A stretch of DNA of 42,534 nt from Eubacteriaceae bacterium (GCA_910574915.1 CAJTCR010000046.1:1-42534), one strand, 5' to 3'. Numbered from the stretch's first letter, positions 8,344 through 16,880 are shown. Numbers and translations are program-made. The notes: generated by a model from the sequence alone, not told the origin.

Positions 8344-8580
8344 TCATAATTCCAGAGAGTCCTCCGCATCTATCCACATCTGCATATTACCCTCAAGGTA
8401 AAGACGAGCGTATTCAAGCGGCTCATCAATAGCAAGGGCATTTAAGGCACATTCCGCGCAGGGAGTAGTCTGCAACCCTTTCTCTGCTTCCCAACAGCCA
8501 ATCCTAAGATGATACCCGGCAGAAGTTGCTATGTCTTTGCTGTTGTGGTTTATGTTGTATTCTGCATATATAATATTCAT
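8344..8580 (-). CDS. Small hypothetical protein, DUF6061-like C-terminus
   Basis: 78 residues from ATG 8580 (MNIIYAEYNINHNSKDIATS), with GGGAAAGGG upstream. The C-terminal half (LAIDEPLEYARLYLEGNMQM) resembles small Firmicute proteins of the DUF6061 type, which also start with MxIxxAEYN-like strands and end with a PLAYA-like helix. It contains a CxxC-type pair (TTPCAEC). It sits alone beside the MITE, with the MITE edge 29 nt beyond its stop. I do not know a function. Confidence 0.5.
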   Translation of the reverse strand: MNIIYAEYNINHNSKDIATSAGYHLRIGCWEAEKGLQTTPCAECALNALAIDEPLEYARLYLEGNMQMWIDAEDSLEL

Positions 8581-8639
8581 TGTCGCTGCCCTTTCCCTAA
8601 AATATTGTGAAAGCATTTCAATCAATTCTTCATGTCTTG

Positions 8640-9003
8640 TCTATATTGTGTTATAATTTGTTACCGGTTTTTCTTTCCCTTATTTTTGCCCTTATGAGGG
8701 TTCGTAACACGAGGGAAAAGGATATAACATAAGGGAAAGCCTAAGGGCAAACTCACTTGCTATAAATTTAGCATTTTCAAGGGTTTGCGGACTTTTTGAA
8801 GATAAGATATAACAGTTAATAAATGGTATAAAATATGTCTTATCAGAATTCCAATTTGGCATTCTCCCCTTTGTCACGAAAAAAGGAAATGAATATCAAG
8901 GAGTTATAGCCAAATGGAAAAAGCATAGCATTAAAAATAAAAAAATAATATAAACCACCACCAATTCCTAATATCTTTTTTCTGTTATGATATAATTTTC
9001 TTG
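8640..9003. other. Gene-free AT-rich interval with crossing inverted repeats
   Basis: No supported gene. CTTTCCCTTAT (8673-8683) is the exact complement of 8729-8739, and TTTGCCCTTA (8685-8694) of TAAGGGCAAA (8742-8751). The order A-B-A'-B' means the two stems would cross, as in an H-type pseudoknot. CCCTTATG (8689-8696) can alternatively pair with CATAAGGG (8728-8735). Whether this is transcribed is unknown. Confidence 0.45.
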
Positions 9004-9034
9004 TTGACTTGAAGTGCACTTTATAGTTTATGAT
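9004..9034 (+). promoter_or_regulatory. MerR-type promoter with 19-bp spacer and dyad operator
   Basis: -35 TTGACT (9004-9009) and -10 TATGAT (9029-9034) are 19 bp apart, the over-long spacing typical of MerR-activated promoters. The spacer holds the dyad AGTGCACT. The MerR-family gene starts 22 nt downstream, so autoregulation is likely. Confidence 0.75.
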
Positions 9035-9055
9035 TAAGAAGAAAGGCGGATTAAT

Positions 9056-9475
9056 ATGTATTCAGCGAAGGAAACAGCCCAAATGACAGGATTATCAACA
9101 GCAACTTTGAGATATTACGAAAAGGAAAAATTACTGCCCCAAATAGCTAGAAACAGCCAAAAACACAGGCAATATACAGACGAGGACATTGAATGGATTA
9201 AAATGATACAGTGTATGCGTATGGCAAATATACCCATTCATTCCATTAAAGAATATGTTTCACTGTTATTACTGGGCGGCGAAACCCTTGAACAGCGTCT
9301 TGCTATGGTACAAAATCACATGGAGGATATTAAAAAGCAAATGACTAATTTACAGAATGCATTTGAATTGACACAAAAAAAGTGGTCATTCTATAAAAAA
9401 CTTTTAAAGGATTCTTCCTTTAAAAATATGTCCTATAGCGAAGAATGGAAGTTATTTAATCATGGAGAAAATTAA
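9056..9475 (+). CDS. MerR-family transcriptional regulator
   Basis: 139 residues. The winged helix-turn-helix is clear (MYSAKETAQMTGLSTATLRY, YEKEKLLPQ, QYTDEDIEWIKMIQCMRM), followed by a long coiled-coil dimerisation helix (about residues 78-118). No cysteine cluster for metal binding is seen at the C-terminus, so it is not a classical metal sensor; it is more like regulators paired with oxidoreductases. GAAAGGCGG lies 5-6 nt before the ATG. It heads a three-gene operon with a tautomerase and an SDR (26- and 30-nt gaps). It probably twists the 19-bp spacer promoter on ligand binding; the ligand is unknown. Confidence 0.9.
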   Translation: MYSAKETAQMTGLSTATLRYYEKEKLLPQIARNSQKHRQYTDEDIEWIKMIQCMRMANIPIHSIKEYVSLLLLGGETLEQRLAMVQNHMEDIKKQMTNLQNAFELTQKKWSFYKKLLKDSSFKNMSYSEEWKLFNHGEN

Positions 9476-9501
9476 AGAGAAAAAATAGGAGGAGACGGAA
9501 A

Positions 9502-9720
9502 ATGCCTTATATCACAGTAGAAAGCGGTGTTTTGTCCGATACGCAAAAGAAGAAACTGATTAAACGATTAACAGAAATATCATCTGAAATTATGAAAATA
9601 CCACAAGAATTTTTTGTAACAACCATAAAGGAAGTGCCTGACAAAAACTTTGGCATTGGCGGAAAAACCATTGACAAGGTAAAGGCAGAGTATATGCAGA
9701 CACATAATAAGCAATTATAG
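9502..9720 (+). CDS. 4-oxalocrotonate tautomerase family protein
   Basis: 72 residues starting MPYITVESGVLSDTQKKKLI. Removal of Met would expose Pro1, the catalytic general base of the tautomerase superfamily, which normally comes as ~60-75-residue subunits forming hexamers. The middle EFFVTTIKEVPDKNFGIGGK matches the family's usual VxIxExxxxNWGxGG region. The Arg residues that 4-OT uses for dicarboxylate substrates are not evident, so substrate is open. GGAGGAG precedes the ATG. Middle gene of the MerR operon; it may act on a ketone/enol substrate also handled by the neighbouring SDR (inference). Confidence 0.85.
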   Translation: MPYITVESGVLSDTQKKKLIKRLTEISSEIMKIPQEFFVTTIKEVPDKNFGIGGKTIDKVKAEYMQTHNKQL

Positions 9721-9750
9721 GATAATTTAAAACACAGGCAGGGAAAAGGA

Positions 9751-10524
9751 ATGGAAAATGTTTTAATTACAGGGACAACAAGCGGGATTGGAAAAGCGTT
9801 TGCCGAAAAATTTGCATGCATGGGAAATAATATCATACTTGTGTCACGAGATAGACAAAAACTGGAACAACAGCAATTATATTTACAAAATCAGTATCAT
9901 GTAACTGTAAATTTTATTGCATATGACTTGTCAAAAGAAGATGCCATAGAATTGATTATGGAGCAAATATACAACTGGAATATACCTATTGATTTCCTTA
10001 TCAATAATGCGGGCTTCAATGAGTGTGGCTTATTTACCAAAACAGATATTAGCAAGGAAATAAAAATGATTGACTTGCACATACGTTTTGTTACGCAATT
10101 TACAAAACGTATTTTGACAATTATGGAAAAGAATAATTACGGGCACATATTGAATATCGGTTCAACAGGTTCTTTCATTCCCTCTCCATCTGACGCAGTT
10201 TATTCCGCCACAAAAGCATATATTATGTCTTTTTCAAATGCCCTTTACGGAGAATATAGACATACAGGAATAAAAATCACTTTGCTTTGTCCCGGAGCAA
10301 CGGAAACCGAATTCGCACGAAAAGCCAATATAGAACAAACCTTACTTTTTAAAGTTGCCGTTATGAAACCCGAACAAGTTGTTAAAATAGCTTATCCTAA
10401 AATAGTAAGAGGAAAACGCTTAATCATTCCGGGACTGTATAACAAATTTCTCATTTTCTGCTCAAAGATAATGCCTCTTAACATTACAAACAAGCTGACA
10501 ATGATTATGATGAACAATTACTGA
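9751..10524 (+). CDS. Short-chain dehydrogenase/reductase (SDR)
   Basis: 257 residues, classical SDR length. Cofactor motif TGTTSGIGKAFAEKF near the N-terminus, NNAG (about residue 88), catalytic Ser in NIGSTGSF, and YSATKAY as YxxxK. CPGATETEF after the active site is the usual PG motif. The basic residues after the second strand (SRDRQKL) favour NADP(H). Third gene of the MerR-tautomerase operon. Expected to be cytosolic and to reduce a carbonyl; the substrate cannot be read from the sequence. Confidence 0.9.
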   Translation: MENVLITGTTSGIGKAFAEKFACMGNNIILVSRDRQKLEQQQLYLQNQYHVTVNFIAYDLSKEDAIELIMEQIYNWNIPIDFLINNAGFNECGLFTKTDISKEIKMIDLHIRFVTQFTKRILTIMEKNNYGHILNIGSTGSFIPSPSDAVYSATKAYIMSFSNALYGEYRHTGIKITLLCPGATETEFARKANIEQTLLFKVAVMKPEQVVKIAYPKIVRGKRLIIPGLYNKFLIFCSKIMPLNITNKLTMIMMNNY

Positions 10525-10634
10525 GAAGAAGGTGATGACATATTGGAAAAATTTTAGTGCTGTCACTTAATGAATAAAAAGAAACAGTAACCGACAAAAT
10601 TATAGGGCAATCGCTGACTATATACAGATTGAAC

Positions 10635-11935
10635 CTATGCAAATTGCTCCTGTTTCCATTCTGTCATTTCCGGGCGCAGTTCGTAAGTATTTATGATCTG
10701 CCGTGCAGCCTTGCCGGTATCTGTCGTCATAAATACGAAATATTTATCTGTCTTTTTATCATGTACAGCGCAGGCATTGATCGGGACATCCTTTTGCGGC
10801 TCGTCACTTTCCCATAACGGGCCCAGGCCTGTTACCAACTGGGTTTCCTGGCCTTTTCTTTTGCGGTTGGGATGTTTGTGCCATTTTCCGTGACAGGAAC
10901 CCCCTGTCATTGATCAGTATGTCATTTTCATGGAAGCAGGAGGTATTTTTCAGCATCTCCCTGCATTGTTCCAGGTCATGGGTCTTAAGTGTGCCAAATA
11001 CGACAGCAAGGCACAGAAGGATAGCAAAAGGGATATGGCTGTTGTCCCTGCGCTTATCCGACAAAGTCTGTGCGAGAAGGCCTGTAAGGCCATGTTTCTT
11101 CCAAGAAACTTGATGTGGTCTCTGTATAAACCATTAATGTTATCTTCAGAATAGAAACCTCTGCCCATAACAAACTTGGTTTTGCCAAACCCAAGGATGC
11201 CCAGGTCTTCCAGTAAATGTTTTACCGTTTTTGAATCTGGTATATTTCCCGCAAGCTTACGGTAATAAAATGGTAAGCCAGATCCTTCGCCAAACACCAG
11301 CAGGAGGTTCAACTGCGGAAGTTGGTCATCTTCCTTGTTTTTACCATACTGGACCTGGGCAAGCGTTTCAGAGTAACTGGAAATGCTGGTACTGTCATAA
11401 GCCCAGTATTCATCCTCAACACGGCGTCTGCCCTGAAGCCGGAAGAACTTATTTGCCTGATTATCTGTTATGGAAGCAAATAATTCACTGCTTCTGGGCG
11501 AAGTTATACATTCACCATAAGGATGCTTATGGGTCAGATGCCATTTTTCAAAACAGTACAAAGGATTATTGTCCTCAAGTATCAGATAAAAGGCCACAGA
11601 TAAAAGCTGTTTGTATGTTTCGGGAAAACACTGTCTGAGACCTGCGCGAGTCCAAGCTCATTAGCAAACTCATTCAGAAGATATGTTGCTCCATAATACA
11701 GGTGTCTGGTTTCAACAAAAGGCTTTGGCCCTGTTTTTGCAGGCTTTCCACTTGTTGATTTAGACCCTTTTTTCGCTCTGCCTCTTGTTGGGACAATGTC
11801 ACCAGTCTCAGGGCCAACCTTTCCCACACATACGCGTTTTGAGCGGGACTGTTGCTTTTCCTTGTCCCAAGAATAAGTTGTGTCATAAGCATATGTAATG
11901 CCTGTGCGTTTATCAGTTTGAGTAACTATCGGCAT
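10635..11935 (-). pseudogene. IS1634-like DDE transposase, multiply frameshifted
   Basis: Pieces of one transposase lie in successive frames. N-terminus: 11935-11582 (MPIVTQTDKRTGITYAYDTT). Middle: 11597-10950, with EYWAYDSTSISSYSETLAQV (first catalytic Asp) and FVMGRGFYSEDNINGL. Then 11064-10804 and the C-terminal-side piece 10910-10635 (HDKKTDKYFVFMTTDTGKAA). At least three frame changes occur. Homology stops at about 10630, short of the usual C-terminal DDE Glu region, so the 3' end is also lost. It is minus-strand and unrelated to the MerR operon beside it. 10525-10634 has no gene. Confidence 0.75.
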
Positions 11936-12057
11936 ACAAGCACCTCGTCATGTTTATACCTCCATCATAAAACATGACGATGGATTAATCCAGTACAAAA
12001 TGGTGATTTTGTCAATAAAATCCAGGGGGTTCGGCTAAGCGTAGCGAAAATTCATCG

Positions 12058-12459
12058 TCACGTTTTCGAGAATCCGGGATAGATAGCACCCGTTGTCAAT
12101 CCAACAAGCAGGGCAATTTCCTTTGTGGAATAGCCCTGCATTTTCAACAGGATGATTTGCAGGGTACGCCTGTCCACCGTAAGCAATGCCCGATACAGAG
12201 TTTCGTCCTCAATCTCGTTCAGTAAATCAGCGACAGTCTTTAGCTCGGTATTCTGTTCCCTGTCTGCCATCCCCTAAAGGTATTCTCCAAAGTTGCTTGT
12301 CCAATGATAAAACCGTCTGTTAGAATTGAAGTCTGCCCTGTCGTCTATGCGGATTTGTTCGATGATGGTTTCATCGACTCCGTGTTCTCTCAATATTTTT
12401 TCCTCGGCTTCTTTCCAGATAAGCCATTTCCTGTTCTCCCGTCCGTTGTTGTATGCCAT
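12058..12459 (-). pseudogene. Conjugative-element sigma-like/HTH regulator broken by an in-frame stop and a 3' frameshift
   Basis: ATG 12459 follows GGAGG and gives MAYNNGRENRKWLIWKEAEE and REHGVDETIIEQIR up to FGEYL, then TAG (12274-12276), then in the same frame GMADREQNTELKTVADLLNE and RALLTVDRRTLQIILLKMQG with YSTKEIALLVGLTTGAIY. This is the two-part sigma-70-like protein of Tn1549-type elements with a single nonsense codon in the middle. After GAIY the frame also shifts: one extra base would restore SRILENV and run to a stop at 12035-12037. Both lesions argue against function. Confidence 0.7.
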
Positions 12460-12656
12460 TCTTTTTTCCTCCAATCTGAAATTTTTAAAAATGTTAAAAT
12501 CCAGATTGGAAATGCGGCGAACGGCAGCCAACAGCGGAAACAGCCCTGCGGCATAATCTGATAAAAAACGACAAAAGAAAACCGCAAAGGCACGTGTCCT
12601 CTACGGTTATAAGTAATCTCAATTCTGTTAAGTGGAGATTCTACTTCTGGTTTCAT
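12390..12656 (-). CDS. Possible small conserved conjugative-element protein upstream of the sigma-like gene
   Basis: 88 codons starting MKPEVESPLNRIEITYNRRG, with a hydrophobic C-terminal half (FAAFPIWILTFLK) suggesting one membrane helix. It overlaps the 5' end of the sigma-like gene by about 70 nt in another frame. Position and N-terminal sequence look like a small protein often found upstream of that regulator in conjugative elements, but I cannot confirm it. The last ~25 residues overlapping the next gene may not be authentic. Confidence 0.35.
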   Translation of the reverse strand: MKPEVESPLNRIEITYNRRGHVPLRFSFVVFYQIMPQGCFRCWLPFAAFPIWILTFLKISDWRKKEWHTTTDGRTGNGLSGKKPRKKY

Positions 12657-12911
12657 GGTGAGAAGTAGCGTTGCATGGGCAGGGATTTTTTTAACTGGCT
12701 TCCTACCATTCTCCGATATGCTATGTATAAACCAACTCTGTGTTGCATGAGCAGATAAATAACTGCCCGAAAAAAGAACATAAAAAATCCCTCCAAACTC
12801 TAAAACAGGTCTGGAGAGTGTCTGTTAAGTTTTTTTGGCATAGCAAAATCGCCCGCCACACGCCATTTTTTTTATTTGGTGGGCGGTTGCTTTAAAACCT
12901 TATAAAATGAA

Positions 12912-13025
12912 AGAGAACCGACAGACTATGATATTAACTCACATGTTTATCGGCTCTGCATCTATGTGTCTGGCTCTTTAATAACTGCTATTTCAAATTT
13001 CTTGCTTTTCAAAATTGCTCATTTA
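12912..13025 (-). pseudogene. 3' remnant of a second KTR-domain gene with its terminator hairpin
   Basis: The minus frame reads SKKFEIAVIKEPDT, stop, MQSR, stop (12947-12949). This parallels the end of the intact KTR protein at 13782 (NMSVIREPDAKTQSQ). The flanking hairpin (GAGAACCGACAGACT / TTTATCGGCTCT) also matches the one at 13749-13795. The region is therefore a duplicated tail of a KTR gene. Confidence 0.55.
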
Positions 13026-13062
13026 CCTTTTGGCATATTACTTCATTTCTTGACTTATAATT

Positions 13063-13545
13063 TTATAAAAGTTCACTATCTAAAGCTCGTAAATTTATGA
13101 CAGAGACTATTTCCTGTTGTATTCTTTCAACTTCATCAATTCTAACTCTGCCAATACGGTTTCTTTCCATTTTATAATCTACATCTGGAAATAATTTTTC
13201 TAGCAAATTATTTATTTCTGGAGATGTCCCCATTGAAGCTATCACAAGTGATGTCATATCATATTGTTCCAGTATATCTCTTAATTCGTTTTCTGGAACT
13301 TTTGATAATTGTTCAAAATCAGTTATTTTTTTAGTCGGTATATTCGTCTCTAAAATATCATTTATTGTAATTCCGTAAAGCTTAGATATTTTTAACAGAA
13401 CCTCTAAATCTGGAATAGCTGCTCCCGTTTCCCATTTTGAAACAGCTTGTCTGGATATATCCAACCTTTTTGCTAATTCGTCTTGTGTGAAGTTATGTTT
13501 TTTTCGCAGTAATTGCAAATATTTTGAAATGATGTTTGTATTCAT
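13063..13545 (-). CDS. XRE/Cro-family transcriptional regulator
   Basis: 160 residues from ATG 13545, chosen because AAGGAGGGA lies 5-7 nt upstream. Residues 6-62 are a canonical XRE helix-turn-helix (LLRKKHNFTQDELAKRLDIS and RQAVSKWETGAAIPDLEVLL). The C-terminal half (from ITDFEQLSKVPENELRDILE) is a helical region seen in regulators that follow this type of HTH; it has no metal-binding or peptidase motif. It stands alone between two conjugative-element scraps, convergent with nothing. Target unknown. Confidence 0.85.
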   Translation of the reverse strand: MNTNIISKYLQLLRKKHNFTQDELAKRLDISRQAVSKWETGAAIPDLEVLLKISKLYGITINDILETNIPTKKITDFEQLSKVPENELRDILEQYDMTSLVIASMGTSPEINNLLEKLFPDVDYKMERNRIGRVRIDEVERIQQEIVSVINLRALDSELL

Positions 13546-13748
13546 AAAAATTCCCTCCTTTTTTCTATTATAAAATGACCTTATAGAAAAATAAAGAGCT
13601 TGAAAAGTGCCAAAAAGCAATTAGCGGTTGCTGTCATTTACCTTATTTCGATGGATGTCTTATCTGTATTCGATGTATCGCAGACTTTTTAGTATTGTAA
13701 GATAAAGCAGTAAAATGAAAAATCTTGATTGTCTGCGTAAGCAAAAAC

Positions 13749-13822
13749 AGAGCCAACAAACTGTGATTTTATTTCACAAATTCATTGGCTCTGCGTCTTT
13801 GCGTCTGGCTCTCTGATAACAG
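13749..13822 (-). repeat. ~75-bp repeat (second copy at 12912-12985) with terminator hairpin
   Basis: AGAGCCAACAAACTGTGATT... and AGAACCGACAGACTATGATA... align over about 75 bp, including the shared GGCTCTGC(G/A)TCT and GTCTGGCTCT. Each overlaps the 3' end of a KTR gene (intact here, decayed in the other). The pair AGAGCCAA / TTGGCTCT (13751-13792) forms a hairpin that can terminate the KTR operon. Confidence 0.6.
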
Positions 13823-13970
13823 ACATATTCATTTGTCGGACATTTATAAGAGTTTCCTGTTTGCATTTTGGGCAAAATAAAGGGAATTTCTCAAGTACCG
13901 TATCTTCACGCAATTTCAATCTCGTCTTGTTTCCGCATACAGGACACAATAGCCACTTTTCCTGCTTCAT
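13782..13970 (-). CDS. Cysteine-rich KTR-domain protein
   Basis: 62 residues: WLLCPVCGNKTRLKLREDT, then FPLFCPKCKQETLIN, then EPDAKTQ. Two CxxC pairs form a probable zinc ribbon. The NKTR-like motif and the EPDAKTQS tail define the small KTR family common in Clostridia conjugative elements. Its ATG overlaps the stop of the upstream MFS gene (ATGA), so it is translated as the third member of the TetR-MFS-KTR operon. Function is not known; nucleic-acid binding is a guess from the zinc ribbon. Confidence 0.8.
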   Translation of the reverse strand: MKQEKWLLCPVCGNKTRLKLREDTVLEKFPLFCPKCKQETLINVRQMNMSVIREPDAKTQSQ

Positions 13971-15220
13971 GCTGACACCTCCTGCTGTTCCCTTTCCATG
14001 TTCTTAAAAAAGCTCATTGCAGATAATCCTACAATGCAAACTATGATGCCAGTCGGGATTAAGACAAAATATACGGCACTATAAAATCTGTCAAACAAAA
14101 AACCGTACACAATTTGTCCTATGGGCTGAACACACAAAGTAACCGTTGATGTATAAGCCATCACTTTTCCTATTAAATGATTTGGCGTCCTCTGCTGTAT
14201 GAGGGAAACAGCAAAAATAGAAAATATACTGATAACAGCCTGCATACCGCAAAATGATACAACCGTAACGCTATACTTTATAATGGCATTCACTGGCAAA
14301 AGGAAAACAATGCCGGCAGGGATAATGAAAATACCAAGAGTTGCAAGCAGGACAGATAATTTATGTATTTTCAATTTCTCTGTCAAAACTCCTGCGGCAA
14401 TGCTCCCCAAGATTGTAGCGACTGCCAGCGCACTTTCCGCAGCCCCATAATACTTCGCATTAAATCCGAGGACAGTCCGCACAAGAAATGGAAGTCCGAC
14501 TATGGTAATGCCCATTACAAAAAACCTTGAGAATGCCGTTAAGAGCAGCATTTTTGATATGCTGGTCTGTTTTTTTGAAATATACTGTATACTTGATAAA
14601 AAATCCTGCTTAACAATCTGAAGCACACCGCCTTGATTTTGAATACGCTGATAGCTCAATTTTATAAAACATTCAAACAGAGCAGTAATAACAAAACAGA
14701 CAACGCTCGCATACATTACGGGTTTTAGCCCAAGCATGGCATACAATACGCCGCCCAACATAGGGGCAATCAGATAGGATAAGGATGCCACTTGATTTAC
14801 AACGGCATTTCCTTTCATAATATTGTCGCCTTGTAACATAGTGGGAATACATGCTTGAACAGTAGGCGTTTCAAACGCGCCCAAAACAGAAAGTATAATA
14901 AGCAACGTACTAATTACGGCAATGGCATGGCTTTCCGACAGGAATAGTGTCGCACATAAAACTGATACGCCAGTTAATACGTCTAACGCCACCATAACAT
15001 TCCGTCTGTCTGCCCTGTCTGCCAAGATTCCGCCAAGCGGTGACAAAAGAATAGTCGGGATTGTAGCAGCAGACAATATCCCTGCAAATATAGCTGCCGA
15101 ACCAGTTGCTTCCAGTACATACATGGACAGTGCCAGTTTCAATATAAAATCTCCAAACAATGAGGTTAGCTGCCCTAAAATAAGGAGCGTGAAATTTTTT
15201 GTAAATAATTTTTCTGTCAT
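13967..15220 (-). CDS. MFS efflux transporter (DHA3/Mef-like drug exporter)
   Basis: 417 residues with about 12 predicted membrane helices. The N-terminal LFTKNFTLLILGQLTSLFGD, motif A-like GGILADRADRRNVMVALD and the general layout resemble the DHA3 group (Mef-type macrolide efflux). Substrate is unproven. The ATG at 15220 overlaps the TetR stop (ATGA), and its own stop overlaps the KTR start. The arrangement implies that the TetR repressor controls the pump through the operator upstream of 15927, released by the pump's substrate (inference from many TetR-pump pairs). No lesion seen. Confidence 0.85.
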   Translation of the reverse strand: MTEKLFTKNFTLLILGQLTSLFGDFILKLALSMYVLEATGSAAIFAGILSAATIPTILLSPLGGILADRADRRNVMVALDVLTGVSVLCATLFLSESHAIAVISTLLIILSVLGAFETPTVQACIPTMLQGDNIMKGNAVVNQVASLSYLIAPMLGGVLYAMLGLKPVMYASVVCFVITALFECFIKLSYQRIQNQGGVLQIVKQDFLSSIQYISKKQTSISKMLLLTAFSRFFVMGITIVGLPFLVRTVLGFNAKYYGAAESALAVATILGSIAAGVLTEKLKIHKLSVLLATLGIFIIPAGIVFLLPVNAIIKYSVTVVSFCGMQAVISIFSIFAVSLIQQRTPNHLIGKVMAYTSTVTLCVQPIGQIVYGFLFDRFYSAVYFVLIPTGIIVCIVGLSAMSFFKNMEREQQEVSA

Positions 15221-15927
15221 GGCTGATTCCCTCCTTTTTCCTTGATTTTGCCTGCATTCTCTGGCATAGAGGTATGCCCGCAGGGTGTTTCTATAATATC
15301 AGTGATAAATTTTTCTGTAAAGGCTGTCGTATCATCATCATAAAGCGGCAGTCCCATATAGGCTAACACTTCTTTCACAAAATGATATTTATGATACAGT
15401 TCTTCCTCTGTTGCAGGGAATACCGAGGGCATGAGCCAGAAGTTGATAAGCGGCAAAAGCTCGGAAAGCTCCTTTATGTATTCCGTCTTGATAGAACCGT
15501 CCTTTTTTCCCTCCTCCAGCAATTCCAACCACAAGGGGGTCAATACACGCCTGTTTTCTCCAACCGCCGCCGCTAAAATGTGCGGGTCTTTCAAAATCGG
15601 GACTGCCTGCATATTTATCTGGTTTCGTTCAGCGTCCGACTGATTCAGCGTAAGCAATAACCTGATTTTTTGCAGACCGTTCAAGTCATCTCTCTCTTTT
15701 ATTGCTTCAAATGGGTTGTCTTCGAAAAACATTTGATTTCCTAATGCGTACATTACTTCCTCTTTGCTTTGAAAGCAACGGTAAAACATTCCTTTTGCCC
15801 CGCCCACCATATCCATAATATCGGAAATGGAAGTTTCCTCATATCCTTTAGAAATAAATAAGTTTTGGGCAGCATTTAGGATTTCTTTTCTCCATTCCTC
15901 TGGTGTCTTTTTTACAGGTCTAGCCAA
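15217..15927 (-). CDS. TetR/AcrR-family transcriptional repressor
   Basis: 236 residues. The N-terminal helix-turn-helix is typical (RKEILNAAQNLFISKGYEET and SISDIMDMVGGAKGMFYRCF). The C-terminal domain is a helical ligand pocket without clear subfamily motifs. The start is TTG at 15925-15927 (M-ARPVKKTPEEWRK), supported by GGGAGGTG about 10 nt upstream; no ATG fits. First gene of an operon with an MFS pump and a KTR protein, behind a promoter that carries a long palindrome, so autorepression is very likely. The C-terminal 30 residues overlap the coupling region to the pump gene. Confidence 0.9.
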   Translation of the reverse strand: MARPVKKTPEEWRKEILNAAQNLFISKGYEETSISDIMDMVGGAKGMFYRCFQSKEEVMYALGNQMFFEDNPFEAIKERDDLNGLQKIRLLLTLNQSDAERNQINMQAVPILKDPHILAAAVGENRRVLTPLWLELLEEGKKDGSIKTEYIKELSELLPLINFWLMPSVFPATEEELYHKYHFVKEVLAYMGLPLYDDDTTAFTEKFITDIIETPCGHTSMPENAGKIKEKGGNQP

Positions 15928-15944
15928 ATATTATTGCACCTCCC

Positions 15945-15976
15945 ATTGTATTTTGTTATTGACTTTAAGTCAATAA
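15945..15976 (-). promoter_or_regulatory. tetR-pump promoter with 21-bp palindromic operator
   Basis: On the minus strand, -35 TTGACT (15968-15973) and -10 TACAAT (15945-15950) are 17 bp apart. The interval 15956-15976 is a palindrome (TTATTGACTT, central base, AAGTCAATAA) covering the -35, well placed for TetR repression. Confidence 0.8.
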
Positions 15977-16071
15977 CTATTTTAGCACCATTCTTAAATT
16001 TTTGCAATAGCCATAATTTGTCATAACGCAGAAATCACTTATTTGCAAAATACACAAAATTCTTGACATTT

Positions 16072-16104
16072 AAAAAGCGACAGAGATTTCTCCCTGTCGC
16101 TTTT
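16072..16104. terminator. Bidirectional terminator after tnpV
   Basis: AAAAGCGACAG (16073-16083) pairs with CTGTCGCTTTT; T-runs exist on both strands. It lies directly beyond the tnpV stop codon. 15977-16071 is otherwise empty. Confidence 0.75.
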
Positions 16105-16110
16105 GTCCAC

Positions 16111-16485
16111 TTATGCAAAAATGATTTCCTTGTTTACAATCTCCCTTGCACAAGCTCTTATGTTGCCTAACTTTTCTACCCATTCTAAGGCATTTTCAGC
16201 CTTTAGTTGTTCCGTTATGCCTTGTGTCTGTTTCATGTCCTCAATAAGCCTTTCAAAGCGTTCCTGCGCCTGTCTGTCAATGCTGATAAGATAAGCACTC
16301 AGCTTGCCGCTTGTAAGAAGATTGGTGTATGTAACTTTGCAATATTGCTTCAGATAGTCCAGATGCCGCTGTCCCCATGTGCCTATCGGCTGTTCTTCTT
16401 CGGTGGGCAATCGTAAATCTGGAATAAAATATCCATTTTCTTCGTGATATGTACCGCCTAATTGTTCAAATAATGATTTTTCCAT
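16111..16485 (-). CDS. tnpV: Transposon-encoded protein TnpV
   Basis: 124 residues beginning MEKSLFEQLGGTYHEENGYF, with IPDLRLPTEEEQPIGTWGQR and HLDYLKQYCKVTYTNLLTSG. These are hallmark blocks of TnpV, the accessory protein found in Tn4451-type mobilisable transposons and many Clostridia conjugative elements. Its role is not established. The frame is intact, with GGAGG upstream of the ATG, and its own terminator follows. Neighbouring genes of the original element (large resolvase, relaxase) are missing, so it is a remnant passenger. Confidence 0.85.
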   Translation of the reverse strand: MEKSLFEQLGGTYHEENGYFIPDLRLPTEEEQPIGTWGQRHLDYLKQYCKVTYTNLLTSGKLSAYLISIDRQAQERFERLIEDMKQTQGITEQLKAENALEWVEKLGNIRACAREIVNKEIIFA

Positions 16486-16639
16486 TTTCTATTTCCTCCA
16501 GATAAGATATTCACTCCACATATTTGTGTCTACTGTCTTAAACACAATTTTTGAGTTTTGTCCTTATCTGGTTTCATACTTGATTCAGATAGGTATACTC
16601 GTTGTCGCCCTTGCGAATTTGTTTTATCAGATTTACAAG

Positions 16640-16680
16640 GGAAAAAAGAAATAGCCGCCACTACTGCAATAGCGACGGCT
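16640..16680 (-). terminator. Terminator-like hairpin upstream of tnpV
   Basis: AGCCGTCGCTA pairs with TAGTGGCGGCT around TTGCAG-type loop bases (16653-16680). On the minus strand ATTTCTTTTTTCCC follows. It may end transcription of the XRE remnant region or attenuate tnpV. 16490-16780 contains no gene that I accept. Confidence 0.55.
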
Positions 16681-16781
16681 TGCCTATACAACGCAAATTG
16701 TAGAGGTAAGTAAAAACACGGTTGGGGTAGAGCCGCTTCTATGGCTTTCCCTTTTCTGCGTCTAATATAGCACATCCGCAA

Positions 16782-16880
16782 TCAGTTTTCAAGCGCCTTT
16801 TTTATCTGGCACATACTGAAAATATCCCCTATATCGCAATGGAACAGTTCACATATTTTACAGACAGCTTCAACAGAGAA
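16782..16880 (-). pseudogene. C-terminal fragment of a small XRE regulator
   Basis: The minus frame gives FSVEAVCKICELFHCDIGDI, then FSMCQIKKALEN and TGA (16782-16784). This matches the end of ~70-residue XRE proteins of conjugative elements (VLVKICNALNCDIGDI pattern). The HTH-bearing N-terminal part is absent; the fragment begins directly after the HicB stop codon region, so a deletion joined two genes. Confidence 0.6.

Noticed and set aside
16530..16781. 83-codon minus-strand frame between tnpV and the xre fragment
   Set aside because: It runs through a terminator-like hairpin and has no SD or family signature; likely spurious although similar frames may be annotated elsewhere.
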